A stretch of DNA of 64,000 nucleotides from Malachius bipustulatus (GCA_910589415.1 OU342632.1:17177507-17241506); one strand, 5' to 3'. Shown: positions 35,586 to 47,599, counted from the stretch's first letter. Numbers and translations: made by a program. The notes: generated from the sequence alone by a model not told the origin.

Positions 35586-36585
35586 CAGGATGCACCATGT
35601 ATCCTTCTCTATATTGCTATCTCCTAACGCTAACAGATACAGGGTCGGTTAAACAAATCCAAAGGAGCGCAATTTTGTGGCCATCTCGATTCCGTCGAAA
35701 CATACAAGATATCTGTGACCGTTCCTGAAATATCCTGAAAAAACTGAAAAATCGAGATTTCTTATTTTTGCCATATCTTTTTTATTATTGGAGATTAATG
35801 AATAATTTTTTGTGGGCTTACATAAGTCGGCAAGAGCTACCCATCTGACATTTCAAAAATTTTCAAAGCCGACTAGATCCCAGAATTTTCAGTCAACTTT
35901 CGTTTTTCTTATGGCCACCATAGTGTTTTTTTATGTTGTTCGGTATAAAAAAAATCATAAAAACTAAAAATTGTTAAACTTCAAAAAACAAATAAAAACA
36001 AAATTTTATTCTTCTTTCTTCTTTACAAAAAAGACACATTTTTAGACCGAATTTCATAGCTAAATTAAAAAACCATAAGGCAAGCACTATTTCGGCGTAT
36101 TTTACAAATGTTGACGTTTTTCGACGATTTTTTATTAGGGTTTTCTTTGAAAAATTAAGAATAAAAATTAAAAAAAATTTTTTTTGAAGTTTATTAATTT
36201 TTGGTTTCCATTATTTTTTTCATATCGAAAGACATAAAAAAATAATATGGCGGCCATAAGAAAAACGAAAGTTGACTGTGAAAACTCTTGGATCTAGTAG
36301 GCCTTGAAAATTTTTGAAATGTCAGATGGATAGCTCTTAACGGCTTATATAAGCCTACAAAAAATTATTTATTAATTTCCAATAATAAAAAAGATATGAC
36401 AAAAATAAGAAATCTCGATTTTTCAGTTTTTTCAGGATATTTCAGGAACGGTCACAGATATCTTGCATGTTTTGACGAATTCGAGATGGCCACAAAACTG
36501 CGCATCTTTTCTCTAATTTAACCGACCCTGTATCTCTTAGCGTTCAGGAGATAGCAATATAGAGAAGGATACATGGTGCACCCTG
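35586..36585. mobile_element. 1-kb CAGGGTG foldback (copy B), uninterrupted
   Basis: Exactly 1,000 bases from CAGGATGCACCATGTATCCT to the inverse TACATGGTGCACCCTG, with TA outside both ends. The long arms contain GATCTAGTAGGCC/GGCCGACTAGATC-type and GGCGGCCATA/TATGGCCACCATA blocks. It gives the reference structure for copy A and for the truncated copy at 18029. The 65-codon frame at 35531-35728 is incidental. Confidence 0.9.
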
Positions 36586-36864
36586 TATTGCTACTTTTTT
36601 TATCTTAAAATTACATCATAAAATGCTGTTTTTCTCGAGAAAAGATCACATTTTAGGTAATAAAAGTTTTTGATCGGGAGCACCCTTCACAATGCCAATT
36701 TCCTCAGTTATTGCGTAGAATTTAGGAGTAAACTTATTCAAACAATCTTATAATCTCCGCCACTACCATATGGAAAGAAATTTAAGTACCTAGCACTCAA
36801 AGAGTAAATAATAAGAAACTTTTTTTTCAGACATTTTCGGACACATATGTTTTGAAACATCCTG

Positions 36865-37395
36865 TATAGCGTGTATTATTGATAAGCAAAAAACAAAAAA
36901 AAAACAAAAAGTGGCAGCCATTTCCGCTACAACCGGAATCGCCATAAATCTAAAAAATCACTATAAATTTTCGGAATCATATTCCAAAACGTTTTCTGGA
37001 AACGTCTAATGGGTACCTTTTCGTGGATCAACCTGTATAACCTACTTAGTTAATATCGCATGGAGATATTCTTCGAAATATTGTCATCGAGCAGGTGGAA
37101 TTATTATGGAGTCGTTATTTATTAAGCAATAGCGTGGATAAAATGAGAACATTTTTAGATATACTTTCAATTATTGTCGCTTTAGTGTAGTGTTACAAGG
37201 GGAGCCTTACTGCCTTAATAGAAAAAACCTTCTTGCGCATCAATCGCATAAATAGTGTATTTTTACGCAATTCAATTATGAAAATTTTCGCCGCCCTTTA
37301 AATTGGCTTTCTGAAATTTTCCATTAGTCAGGTCGAATTAGCGTAGCGGTTTATTGTGAAAATTTATTGCACAATATCCCTTTTCCTATACCCGC
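36865..37395. other. AT-rich DNA with a repeated 40-base block
   Basis: ACCTTCTTGCGCATCAATCG continuing to ATAAATAGTGTA at about 37227-37259 recurs at about 39031-39064 with one change, so this block flanks the interval 37260-39030 as a direct repeat. No gene is seen. Confidence 0.4.
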
Positions 37396-38455
37396 CACTG
37401 GCTAACTTTAAAAAGTTACAGGCGAGTTCTGAAAATTGAACATTTGAATTTTTAGATAAATAAACATCATGTAGAAAAATTCGAATATATGCGCCATTTT
37501 TCTTATTTGCTTCTTGAAATTTTTAAGAGGATTGTAGGTAGTTGTCTCCTGGAAAAATTTCAGGTCAATTTATTCAAAAATATGCCCAGAATCGGTTATG
37601 GTGACGTGGTCTTGCCCACTCCACTGGCTTATTAAGAGAAACAATTCAAACTTAACTGCATTAATTCAAATTTCAAATAATTTTAATCGAATCTTGTTGA
37701 TATAGGTAAAAAGTTTTGTTTCTATCGTGTTTATACAGGGGTTAAAAAATATCCCTTTTCCTTAAAATAAAAAAGCCGCCATTTTGAAATGGTTGGACCG
37801 ATTTCGCTCAAATGCAATACCAGACCACTCCTTGTAGACATCTTACTCTCACAAAAATTTCATCCCCCTAGATTGAAAGCCACGACCAGAAGCCCTGCCC
37901 CATGGACCCGATTTTTCGAATTTTGAAAGGACACCCTGTGGAAGTAACGCGAATTAAAAAAAAAATAATTCAACGAAAATTTTACGTCATTCCAAAGTTT
38001 TACAAGAGTAAAAAATTTATTTCATTAATCTTGAAAGATAAAACTACAGGAGCGTTTTTAAAATTTTAGAGACATTAACATCATGTGAAAAAATTCGAAT
38101 ATCTTCGCCATTTTTCTTATTTGTTTCTTGAAATGTTTGAAGATTAAAGAGTACTAGTAAAGTTGTAAAAATTTCAATTCTATTCCTTCAAAAATGTGCT
38201 AAAAAACGGTTATAGAAATTTAGCCATTTTCACCCTTTTCCTACCCACGCCACTGGCTTATTAATAGAAATAATGCAAATTTTATTACATTAACTCAAAA
38301 ATACAAATAATTTTCTTCCAATCCTATTTCAATGTTTTTTTTTAATTTTGTTCATACAGGGGTTCAAAAAAATAGTCACTCCTTATGGACATCTTACTCT
38401 CACAAAAATTTCAGCCCCCTAGATTGAAAACTGCGACCAGAAACCAGAAATAGAT
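37396..38455. repeat. Tandem pair of about 0.53-kb dispersed repeat units
   Basis: Unit 1 (37396-37925) and unit 2 (37926-38455) share CATCATGT..AAAAATTCGAATAT, GCGCCATTTTTCTTATTTG, CCACTGGCTTATTAA, ATACAGGGGTT, CTTACTCTCACAAAAATTTCA and CCCCCTAGATTGAAA in the same order. A third copy lies at 44745-45470. The boundaries are approximate. No coding potential is seen. Confidence 0.7.
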
Positions 38456-39850
38456 ACCTACTACCTACGCGAGAAATCCGAACAGAAAAGTAGGTAGGTA
38501 GGTAATTTTCTAAACAAAAAATAATATCAAGTTTCTTACAAGTAGTAGGTATAGGTATAGGTATAATGTATATACTTGTAAGAGGAGAGACGTCGAGACG
38601 CAGATGGTTTTTCCATTTCCACCCCCTGCGGGCATTCAAGTTCAAGTCGGGGGATGAAATATTTAAAAACAGCTAACGCGGTGGCGGTTTTAGTGTTCCT
38701 CGCTTGATAGAGGAATTGGCCGCCTGAGCCGAAGGAGAAGGAGAGACGAATGGCGATCCGAATCAATAATATTTTATTCATGAACTCGGGGTCGCTTACT
38801 GCGTTATTTCAGTGGCCTCGATAGCCCCAAAATCCCCTCTCGAATAGCCCGTATTGGAACCCACTTTGCAACATATTCCCGTCTCTTAAACCCACATAAA
38901 TAAATATGTACCATGCGGCCGAGTCGCTTCGAGAAAATCCCCACGGATATATTCCATCTGTCTATACCTTCCCGCTCCTGTAGGTAGGACGTCTTATACT
39001 TATCTACTTTTTTCGCTGTTTCAATTAAAAAACCTTCTTGCGCATCAAACGCATAAATAGTGTAGGTACTTATTTTTATGCGTCAATTCCTCGTTTGATT
39101 CAATAATAATGCAATATTTTCTGCGTTTTGGAAATTGGGTTGTTAATATTTTTAGATGTTTCCTTTCCTAATAATTTCAGTTTAATTCCTTTGAAAACGC
39201 GCCCTAATAAAAATAATATAACAAATGCATTTTTTACCGAATTTCTACTACGCCATCGCCAAACTAATGACTAAAACGCAGATTTTAGTTTTGCTCCCTA
39301 TATCATATGATCCCGTTCGCTGTTTATTGCTGAATGTTACCAATGATTAATTTTGGTTTGAAAATGACTCGGGTGAAGTTAGCAACGAAAACTTAGCAAC
39401 GGGAGTGGCTGAGCATCCGGCTCCGGTACGATGATAATTTAATTACATAATCTGGTATTATTGCTTGAATGGGGTTGATCTTCCTCCTTCGTTTGGAAAA
39501 ATAAAAACCCCAGCAACGCATCAAGGGCAGCTTTTATAGCCGAAAATCTAAAATTACAACACCTCAATATGCGCGGATCACGAATTTCAAAAAAATCACG
39601 GTGGCCGTTTGGGCACGGACAAGACGAGTTTTCACGACGGCAAGATAGGGGTGCTCTTTCTCCTTCGTTTGTAAAAATAAAAACCACAGCGAATGAGTAA
39701 AACTACTTTTTCAACAAAACTTCAGCGTTTATTCAATATCTTCATCGGTGTTAAAATTTTAGATTGACGTAATTATTATTGATGAAAGTTCCTTAACAAG
39801 TAACGTAAAGTTGTTTCTTATCAACTGTACAAGGCAAGAAAAATAGTTAT
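38456..39850. other. Intronic DNA, partly GC-balanced, with a short direct repeat
   Basis: TAGGTAGG and GTATAGGTATA microsatellites lie at about 38490-38570. Two near-identical blocks, CTCCTTCGTTTGGAAAAATA and AAAACC, occur at about 39483 and 39660. The minus-strand frames here (38400-38645, 38536-38781, 39439-39687) have no recognisable domain. Confidence 0.35.
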
Positions 39851-39852
39851 TT

Positions 39853-39970
39853 ATGCAACAAGTGCATAAAGTGGTACTTTTTTTCACGACTGGGAAGTTT
39901 GACCGCATGAGCCGCAGGCGAATGCGGCAATCCCAGAAGTGAAAAAAAGGCACTTTATGCATATGTTGCA
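39853..39970. mobile_element. Short foldback MITE
   Basis: TGCAACAAGTGCATAAAGTG leads to ACTTTTTTTCAC and is mirrored by GTGAAAAAAAGGCACTTTATGCATATGTTGCA. The centre has CGCATGAGCCGCAGGCGAATGCGG, also inverted. It is about 118 bases long and nearly all paired, so it could fold as a hairpin. No coding capacity. Confidence 0.65.
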
Positions 39971-40177
39971 TACAAAATTTTATCTACGAGTGACTTGAAC
40001 TAGAACGAATATAAAATTAAAAAAAAAAAACTTTCCAATGCATTCATATCTTATGTAAGTGTTTCTTTGAAGCTAACGCTTTTTTCTTCACATCAGTAAA
40101 CACCACATCATAAAGGTGACATATATTGCTTAATATACACTTCTTTAGATTTTTGAGGTAGGTACCTAGGTACCTAA

Positions 40178-40375
40178 CAGATTTTGTGCAGCCATATTTG
40201 ATTGAATAATAATTTCTTCTAGTGCGGAAGATATTTCATTTATGATTAAATGTAAACATAAAATATTAAAATATATAAATTATATAGACACATTTGATTG
40301 AAAAATAATTTCTTCTGGGGTAGAAGATATTTCATTCATTGAATCATCTACAATGGTATCCATTTCAGGTAACTA
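40178..40375 (-). other. Unrecognised minus-strand coding-like segments, duplicated
   Basis: On the minus strand, 40375-40284 reads LPEMDTIVDDSMNEISSTPE then EIIFQSNVSI and a stop, starting just after a CGTTTAG acceptor-like site. A second, similar block at about 40240-40178 reads NEISSALEEIIIQSNMAAQN, giving a local tandem duplication of about 60 bases with conserved amino acids (NEISSxxEEIIxQSN). I do not recognise the sequence. It may be exon fragments of a gene or a decayed mobile-element gene; chance is possible for pieces this short. Confidence 0.3.
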
Positions 40376-40837
40376 AACGACGCGAAACACAAAATATTAA
40401 TTGTACATATATAGATCTGGCGCTGGCGTTCTGCTAATAAACTGGTGGTTCAGTGTCTCGTGTTGGATCGCTCCGCTCCGCTCCGCTCCGTTCACTAGAA
40501 CTTGTACTCGGCGAGCGTGCAGCAACGTAACGTGTCAGATTTAGCGTTAAATAATGAACCGCTACGGCACTTTATTACACTCTTACAAATTGATAAACAA
40601 AGAACAATACGTCAGACTGTAATAATAATTTGAGAGCAGAAATAAATTGATACCTGGGTAAATAAATAGATAGGTACCTGGGTAGTAATGGCAGACGAGA
40701 AATGTGTGAAATATGTATATGCCAAGATAATAACCAATAAATATAAACGTATTACATATCAATAAAAACACTTAAATCACCCAGTATCGACGGCAATAGA
40801 TGAAAAACAAAACGGACCATAATGGAAAAACACTTAC

Positions 40838-40966
40838 CTACCCCGCTGTCATCATCTCATTCAACAACTGCAGATGGCCGTTCAAAAGTTCAACACCTCC
40901 AAACTCTCCTTCTGGTCTGATTAAATCTTGCCGTTGTTTATTAAAGTTCACATCGAATTCACTATC
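40838..40966 (-). other. Unrecognised minus-strand open segment beside a donor-like site
   Basis: The minus strand reads DSEFDVNFNKQRQDLIRPEG, EFGGVELLNGHLQLLNEMMT, AG and then TAG, which is immediately followed by a perfect GTAAGT donor-like hexamer. Upstream is GTGATAG, a possible acceptor. The amino-acid composition looks protein-like, but the opposite strand is also open here (40800-40985), so openness alone proves little. I cannot name a family. Confidence 0.3.
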
Positions 40967-41063
40967 ACATAATAATAACTATTAGCACAAAATTTATATG
41001 TCAATTCGATAAACTACACGAACGCGAGCGCGGCAAGCTGATACCTGTCGGTAAACACTATAA

Positions 41064-41797
41064 AGCTTTGTCCACACCAAAGAAACACAGAGGAACATTT
41101 TGTTGCTGGTTGCCGCAACCTGTTTATGGAAACAGAAACAACAGCAAAAGTTCCGTAAACATTCTGTCCACGCCAAGGTAATTCAGTTTTGTGAATGTTT
41201 CGTTGTGTTGCCGCAACAGGAAACGTTGTATCTACACCAGTGCAGTGTATGTTTCTAAACAATGTGGTACGACGAAGAAGATTTACAGGCAGCAGCAGCT
41301 GCAATTGTAATTATTTTACAAAAACACAAAAAACGAGCCCGTAAATGTTGGACTAGACGAAGTCTTTTAGACAGAAAGACACATGGTGTCATACGTCACA
41401 TTATATTTTCTGTCGTCCATTTAAACGGAATTATTTTTATTATTAATTAATGTTTTTTTATTATTATAATATACTGAACGAAGTCAAGGTATTAGCTGAT
41501 GTTTTCGGCAACTACCCGACGGCTTCACGGCAAGTTTCGAGCTTTGGGAACAAGCAACAACGTGTCCACACTGATAAAAATACCGTTGAGAAACAAAAAA
41601 TGTTTACCAATGTTTCTATATTTTCTTTGATCTTTGCCGCTAAATATGGAAACAAGCAACTTATAGGAACTTTTGTTGCTGCAACCATAAATAATGAGGA
41701 ACTTAAATAAACTTTTGGCAACATTCAGAAACAAGTTCCAGGAACAAGCAACATAAACAGAATGTTCCTATGTGTTGCTTTCGGTGTGGACAAGGCT
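41064..41797 (+). mobile_element. PIF/Harbinger-like element, non-autonomous
   Basis: The ends are AGCTTTGTCCACACCAAAG and CTTTCGGTGTGGACAAGGCT, inverted, and both are flanked by TAA (41061-41063 and 41798-41800), the target duplication of this superfamily. Subterminal copies of AACAAGCAAC and complements (GTTGCTGGTTG) occur in both flanks. At 734 bases it is too short for a full transposase. Confidence 0.85.
41262..41450 (+). pseudogene. N-terminal fragment of Harbinger-type transposase
   Basis: A 62-codon frame starts MWYDEEDLQAAAAAIVIILQ and continues with KHKKRARKCWTRRSLLDRK. An acidic start, an Ala-rich helix and a basic K/R-W-x-R-x-L-L-x-R-K segment are the usual N-terminus of PIF/Harbinger nuclease proteins. 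The DDE catalytic region is missing; the following frame (41450-41710) has NEVKVLADVFGNYPTASRQ but no recognisable domain. A relic inside the non-autonomous element. Confidence 0.5.
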
Positions 41798-41800
41798 TAA

Positions 41801-43022
41801 CACTGATACTAACACTACTAGTAATAACACTAATAACAACAATAAAGAAAACTGAACGACAAAAAAAAATTGTTGACGATAACCGATCGATAAAATCTTA
41901 TTAGTCATCAAGTAGTCGTCTTCGAAACATCTCCGGTCCAGTTAGAGTTGGCCCTTATGTCTGACATGATTAAGGTTCAAATTCGCGATTACTATTATTT
42001 ATTTTTATTTAATAAAGCGTTGCTATTATAATAATGTTATCTCGACTGACGAGTCTGCGTACAGGTATGACAATAATAATTGTCCTATACAAGCTGTTCT
42101 TGATGTAACCTATCTATAATAGGCCTAGTTGATTATTATTATTATTAAGATCCATTTCGATTTTTATTAGAAGCAAAACAAGTTGGAGAACTTGGAGAGG
42201 TTATAATAGGTAACTAGGTAAAGTAAATTGGCTCTTATCGTGTTTTCCCGCTCGCAGTCAGTTGCTTAATAATGCCACCTACCTACGACTAATTTCAAAT
42301 TACTTTTTATCGAAAAAGAAATTATTTTGGCCCGCCGGTCGTGGAAAATACGCAGTGTATCACACCTAGGTACCTATATCGGTTGTGGAAGGCGAATTAA
42401 TAAAAAAGCACTTTCTTTTCGTTGCTTTTCAACATCAAAAAAAAAAACATCCCATTTCCCACAAATCTTTATGAGAAATATCTTTTTCCTTCGACCACTA
42501 TACAAAACACATCTTTGCGCATCGTTTTTTGTGCGCAAACTAGCAGATTTCTCACGTATCCAAAACTGTGCGACAAAGTGACATAAGGCATAGCCAAAAA
42601 TCGTTTCCGTGCAGTTTTAATGTAAACAATAGTGATGGGCGGTAACTGGAAACTCACTGTTACTTATTGTTAATGGAATAACTATTCATTTAAAGCTTCA
42701 AGGTAATAAAATAAACACAAATGGGATAACATAGAACCCGAAAAGACTATAAAATATAATATACTTATTATTCTCTTGTGGCGTAATTATTACAATTTAC
42801 GAGTTTATCGCTAATAACAGCATTGGTAGCGTTCAAATCAAATTCACGAACGTGAAAACTCGCATACCTCTAACTTCAATCGACGACGCACAGTTGTGTG
42901 AAAGTTGCATTATCTACCACGTCTCCACGCTCCACGTCACTGTATTTTTAGTTTAGATACGGAGTCTAATAATAAATAATAATAATAATATTGTCGGTAG
43001 AATTCAATGATTTAACAGTATA
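41801..43022. other. AT-rich intronic DNA, no gene seen
   Basis: ATT/TAA repeats near 42130-42150 and 42970-42990. The frames at 42327-42581 and 42469-42657 lack domains. Confidence 0.35.
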
Positions 43023-43810
43023 CAGGGTGTATCTAAATAACACCGAAAAAATTTAAGAGCTGATTCTTTGGTCAAAAATAAACAAAAAATTCGTATAAAC
43101 GTGTGTCTAGAAATGCACCCTTTTTGAGATACAGGGTGTCAAAAAAAATTATTTTACCAGTTTTTTGAAGATATTTGGGGAACCGTTTGAGATATGAAAC
43201 TCACCTTTTGTAAATGTCATTGATATTTTTAACTACTTTTTTAATACTGAGTTTTTTTCATGTGTCATTATAGCGGAGATCTCAGAAATGAGCGAAGTTT
43301 TTTTGCCCTTAATTTTTCGACACTTGTCTTGAAACATTCAAAGCGAGTTTTTCATCGTAAATGCCCGTTTTTCTCGAAAATGGCTCATGTTAGCAGTTCT
43401 AACCAAGAGTATCTTTTTGTGTAGAAAACATTGACGGTTAAAAGTGTGCTTTTAAAATATCAATTTGCCCAGTGTCGTAGATATTAGGGGCAAAAATATC
43501 CCCCCAGCCCTAAAAATCTCCGGCACTGGCGTACTTAAAAAAGGTTGCTATTATTTTATTAAAATAATTTTTATTAGCAACTATTAAAATAGTTGCTAAT
43601 ATCAATGATAAGATCTGTACAAAAACTGAATTCTGTGTCTTATACGGTTCCCGAGACATCTTCAAAAAACTCGAAAAGCAATCTTTTTTTTGACACCCTG
43701 TATCTCAAAAACGGTGCATATCCAGACACACGTTAATAGGAAATTTTTTGTTTATTTTTCATCAAAGAATCCTCCCCTAAATTTTTTCGGTGTTATTTAG
43801 ATACACCCTG
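43023..43810. mobile_element. CAGGGTGTATC foldback element
   Basis: 788 bases from CAGGGTGTATCTAAATAACA to the inverse TGTTATTTAGATACACCCTG, flanked by TA. The arms repeat in mirror order: ACACGTGTGTCTAGAAATGC, GATACAGGGTGTC, TTTTTTGAAGATAT. The loop contains ATCTCCGGCACTGGCG. The same outer 25 bases occur on the element at 61794-63000 although the inner sequences differ. Confidence 0.9.
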
Positions 43811-44149
43811 TATAATAATAATAATAAAATGTAAAATAATAGATGCGATTATATTCGCTGTGGTGTGAGATCTCTTTCCAATTCCGCTACGAATTTCGCA
43901 GCGGAATTTTCGTTACGAATCCGCTGCGAATAATTCGCGTCGGTTTGGGGGATCCTTAACTCTTATCAGCCTTATCTGGTTGGTTGTTTTTTTTACGCGG
44001 ACACCTACTAACATTGTTGATATTGGACAACAAACATTTATGGATTCGGAGGCCTATCTGCGCACTAACCAATTCTCGTCAAACTCTTGCCTTCCTATAA
44101 AATTTATACTGTACTTACCTGTTGAAAAATCTGTTTTGTAAATGACATT

Positions 44150-44556
44150 TAAACACCCTCTATCTCGGTTAAAAAAAATTTTCGAAAAAAAAAGATAAAG
44201 GGCTTAAAAAAATGTTTTTTTCAGTTTTTTTGAAGATATCTCGAGACCCGTATAAGATACAGAGCTCAGCTTTCGTACAGATCTTACTACTTATTAATAT
44301 TAGTAACTTTTTTAATCCTAAGTAGATTGTATCAATGAAATAATATGTACAAAACCTGAGCTCTCTGTATCTCAAACGATTCTCGAGATATCTTCAAAAA
44401 ACTGGAAAAAACTAAAATTTTTACACCCCGTACCTATCTCAAAAGCGGTGCATTTCCGCACACACGTTAATAGAATATTTTTTTGTTTATTTTTGACTAA
44501 ATAATATCTATCTTTAAATTTTTTTGCAATATTATTGCAGATACATCCTGTATGTT
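44150..44556. mobile_element. Diverged, partial copy of the 43023-type foldback
   Basis: GAAGATATCTCGAGACCCGT near 44232 is mirrored near 44380 (TCTCGAGATATCTTCAAAAA). The right side continues as in 43023-43810, with GCACACACGTTAATAGAATA and TTTTTTTGTTTATTTTTGAC, and ends near GATACATCCTGTA at 44554. The left terminus is decayed, so this is an older copy. Confidence 0.65.
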
Positions 44557-44744
44557 TAGAATTGAAATAATTTATATGAAGTGATATTTTTGGGAGTAGG
44601 TAGGTATTGATAAAATTATTATCTACTGATGAACATGCATCTACATGCACGACTAAAAGATTGAAGTGCAGAAAACGAGGAATTGATTGACCGATAAAGA
44701 GTAGAAGAAAAAAGTTGTGACAAGATTAAAAACTACAAAAAAAA

Positions 44745-45470
44745 ATGCAACCCCCTAATGGATTGAAAACTGAGACCAGAAACCGTACCTCATGGACGTT
44801 TTTTTTTTTTGTTGGAAATTTGAGGGACACCCTATAGAAGTAACGCAACTTTAGGAAAAGGTTTTTTACGAAAATCAAACGTCATCCGTTGTTTCACGAG
44901 AATAAAAAATTTCGTTCACTAATCTTGAAAGATGAAGCTACAGGAGCGGTTTTTAAATTTTAGAGAAACAAACATCATGTAAAAAAAATCGAATATCTTC
45001 GCCATTTTTCTTTTTTTTTTGAAACTTTTGAGGGTTAAAGGATATTAGTATAGTTGTCTTTGTCTACTGCAAAAATTTCAGTTCCATTCCTTCAAAAATG
45101 TGCTCATTTATAGAATTTATAGGTTATAGAATAGAAAGTTAGCCATTTCTACCCTTTTCCTACCCACGCCACTGGCTTTATTAATATAAATAATGAAAAT
45201 TTTTTAAACAAGCGTAAAGATCGAAAAATGTTCTTCCGATTCTGTTAATTTTATTTCAACATTTTTTCCATCTTGCTCATACAGGGGTTCAAAAAAAAAC
45301 AATTTTCAAAAAATTCAAATGGTTCCCATTTTGAATCGGTCGATTTTGCTCAAATGCAATACCATCCCGCTGCTTATGGGTATCCACAAAAATTTCAGTC
45401 CTCTATAGATTGAAAACTGCGACCTGAAATTAGGTGACAAGAACCGAATTTGTCGAATTTTGAAGGTAAA
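44745..45470. repeat. Third copy of the 37396-type dispersed repeat
   Basis: Shares AACTGAGACCAGAAACC, GAAGTAACGC, CTACAGGAGCG, AACATCATGTAAAA, ATCTTCGCCATTTTTC, CCCACGCCACTGGCTT, CATACAGGGGTTCAAAAA and TCTATAGATTGAAAACTGCG in the same order as unit 2 of the tandem pair. It supports an interspersed element of at least 0.7 kb with undefined ends. Confidence 0.65.
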
Positions 45471-47599
45471 TCGATCCCTTCAAATGGATCGGTGAACATT
45501 TGGTGAGTTTGGGTGATTTTCGAAAAGTGATGTCGTCCTCAATAGTGTATTTTTTATTAAAAAATACACTAAAATGCTCGTAAGAATAATTTGTGCGGTA
45601 TTCACTTCGTTTTCGCATTTTTTTGTTAAAAATTCCCTCTAAAATGGAAATCTGATATCTTCAACGTCTCTCTATCTAAGTGCTTATGTACCTACTTATT
45701 GAAACGTAGGTAGGTCGAGTAATAACATTTCGATCGTCGCAGGAATTTATACTCAACCAAACCAAACCTACGACTTACACATTAGGCACAACGCCGCGCC
45801 GCGTATTATAACGCTTAATAATAAAGTATTAATTAATCTGTTAATTAAAACTGTAATTTAGAGGAGCGAGTCTGCCGTTAAATTAGACAGGATAATTAGA
45901 CTAAAGCTCGACTTTAGTTGGAGGCGGCTGGGGCAGGGCAGGCCAGGCATCTGCTAGCTGAAGCTGGTGCCGGTGCTGGTAGTATTATTGTCTTGCGATG
46001 CCCCCGCTATAATTCGGCCTGATAACTCGGCGGCCCGATTACAGGAATTACACGAGTTACACACCTAACTCGTTAAATTGCGCCTGTCTGCGTGCGACTT
46101 TTATTTTATAATTAATACTGCAACCAAATTAAGCCCTACCTATTCCTTCTCGTTCTCTCGGCACTTTCTTGATGCTCATCAAGCAAGTGCCTATACGAGT
46201 GATACCTATAGGGATTTTTACAAACTTATAATTATATGAGAAGTCACTTTTTCTATTCCAGATTCGGATTTTACGACCAACAATAATTAATACGTAGGTA
46301 CCTAACATTCTTTTTTTCGATTCATGATAGATGGCGCTGTAATCGACGAAATTTCAAAAAAAAATCCATGAGCTTCACTCAATTAGACACTCAAAAACAC
46401 AATTAGAGCTTCACTGGCGTGGCTCTAGTTACAACGCGCTCTTGAACACGCCCAGAACGCAGAACCATTCTGGTATTTAGTAGAATAATGTCAGTTATTT
46501 CGATATGACAACATGCGTTCCTGTCATGTCAGCCGAGAACCGTCTTGAATCGAATTGCCGAATCATCACAATAATAATAATTGTAGAAGGTAGACGAAAA
46601 CAAATACGAATTACGAATCCAGAATATATCGCGACGAGGGACTCTAGGTACGTGTAAAAAAGGCTAGTAAAACGAGAAGGAACACAAGAGATAATGATTA
46701 ATGGCTGATATGCCATTAAGTAGGTCATGGCTCTATCTATCACTATCACTATCACTACTACACTAAATTAACTTGCAGGAGAACAGTACCTTACCTCATA
46801 TAGGTAGGTACCTGAGAGCAGGTTGCTGAAAGGTTATAATAATGATGATGTAAGATGTGAGACGGCTCTCGATTTTTATTCTACTCGCTCCGCTCGAACC
46901 CCTGCCAAGATTATAAGCAGCTTCCGTCGATATTTCATTACCGCGGGGGGTGCTTTCTGTTCTATCTGTTCTTCACTTCTGTCTTTATATTTGTCAAATA
47001 GGAACTTGAATCCTCACGGAATCAACGCAACAAATTACTTCGGTAACGTTACAGGTCTCTTAATACCTTTTACAATAATAATACCTATCCAGCCTCTAGC
47101 TGGAGTCTAGCAGTCTTCATCAGTCTCTCCAACCTATTCAAAACATTTCTCAAACAAAAACAAGAATAATTCTCGATTGGTTTTATAAAGATGGTGATGA
47201 TGATGATGATGTGTAGGTACTGTGTAGTAATAGAGGTATAATGAATAACCTCGATCTCTGGTTCTGATTCTTCTGATCTCTTATCCCTCCGAAGGATCAC
47301 GACTGAAATAAGAAATAAAGTGAAATGTTCACACATTAAGGCGAGATTAATGTAATAATGCCTTCATTATAAATAAGAGAGTCCCGGCTTATTTTTATGG
47401 GCAGCGGCCTTTGGACGGTCTCTCGTGGGCCGAGAGCAGAGCACGGTCGTAGAGCCGAAATTGCCTATTTAGCGGGTATATCGGACGGAACGCCCCGATA
47501 TTATAATCGAGAGGCGACGACACGTCTTTTAAGCCTTTCTTATCGGACAGGTGGATCTGTATTCGGAAATTTGGATGCATAATTTACCTGTGAGGAGAT
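45471..47599. other. Intronic DNA with GC-balanced islands, no gene supported
   Basis: The parts at 45760-46100 and 47380-47580 are GC-balanced and look single-copy. GGTGCCGGTGCTGGTAG near 45966, CTATCACTATCAC near 46737 and GATGATGATGATG near 47193 are microsatellites. Open frames of 60-95 codons on both strands (including overlapping opposite frames at 47395-47582) lack domains. Confidence 0.35.

Larger units (their letters stand above)
28506..36864. mobile_element. Outer CAGGG-ended foldback carrying nested insertions
   Basis: The left end is CAGGGTGCTTCAAAAAATGT, preceded by TA at 28504-28505. The right end is the near-complement, ending ACATATGTTTTGAAACATCCTG at 36864 and followed by TA. 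Further in, AGTGGCGGCT...AAGTGAAG near 28605 is mirrored near 35350-35385. Two separate 1-kb foldbacks (28974-34994 and 35586-36585) lie within it, and one of those is itself split by an LTR retrotransposon. This makes three nested insertion layers. Confidence 0.6.
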
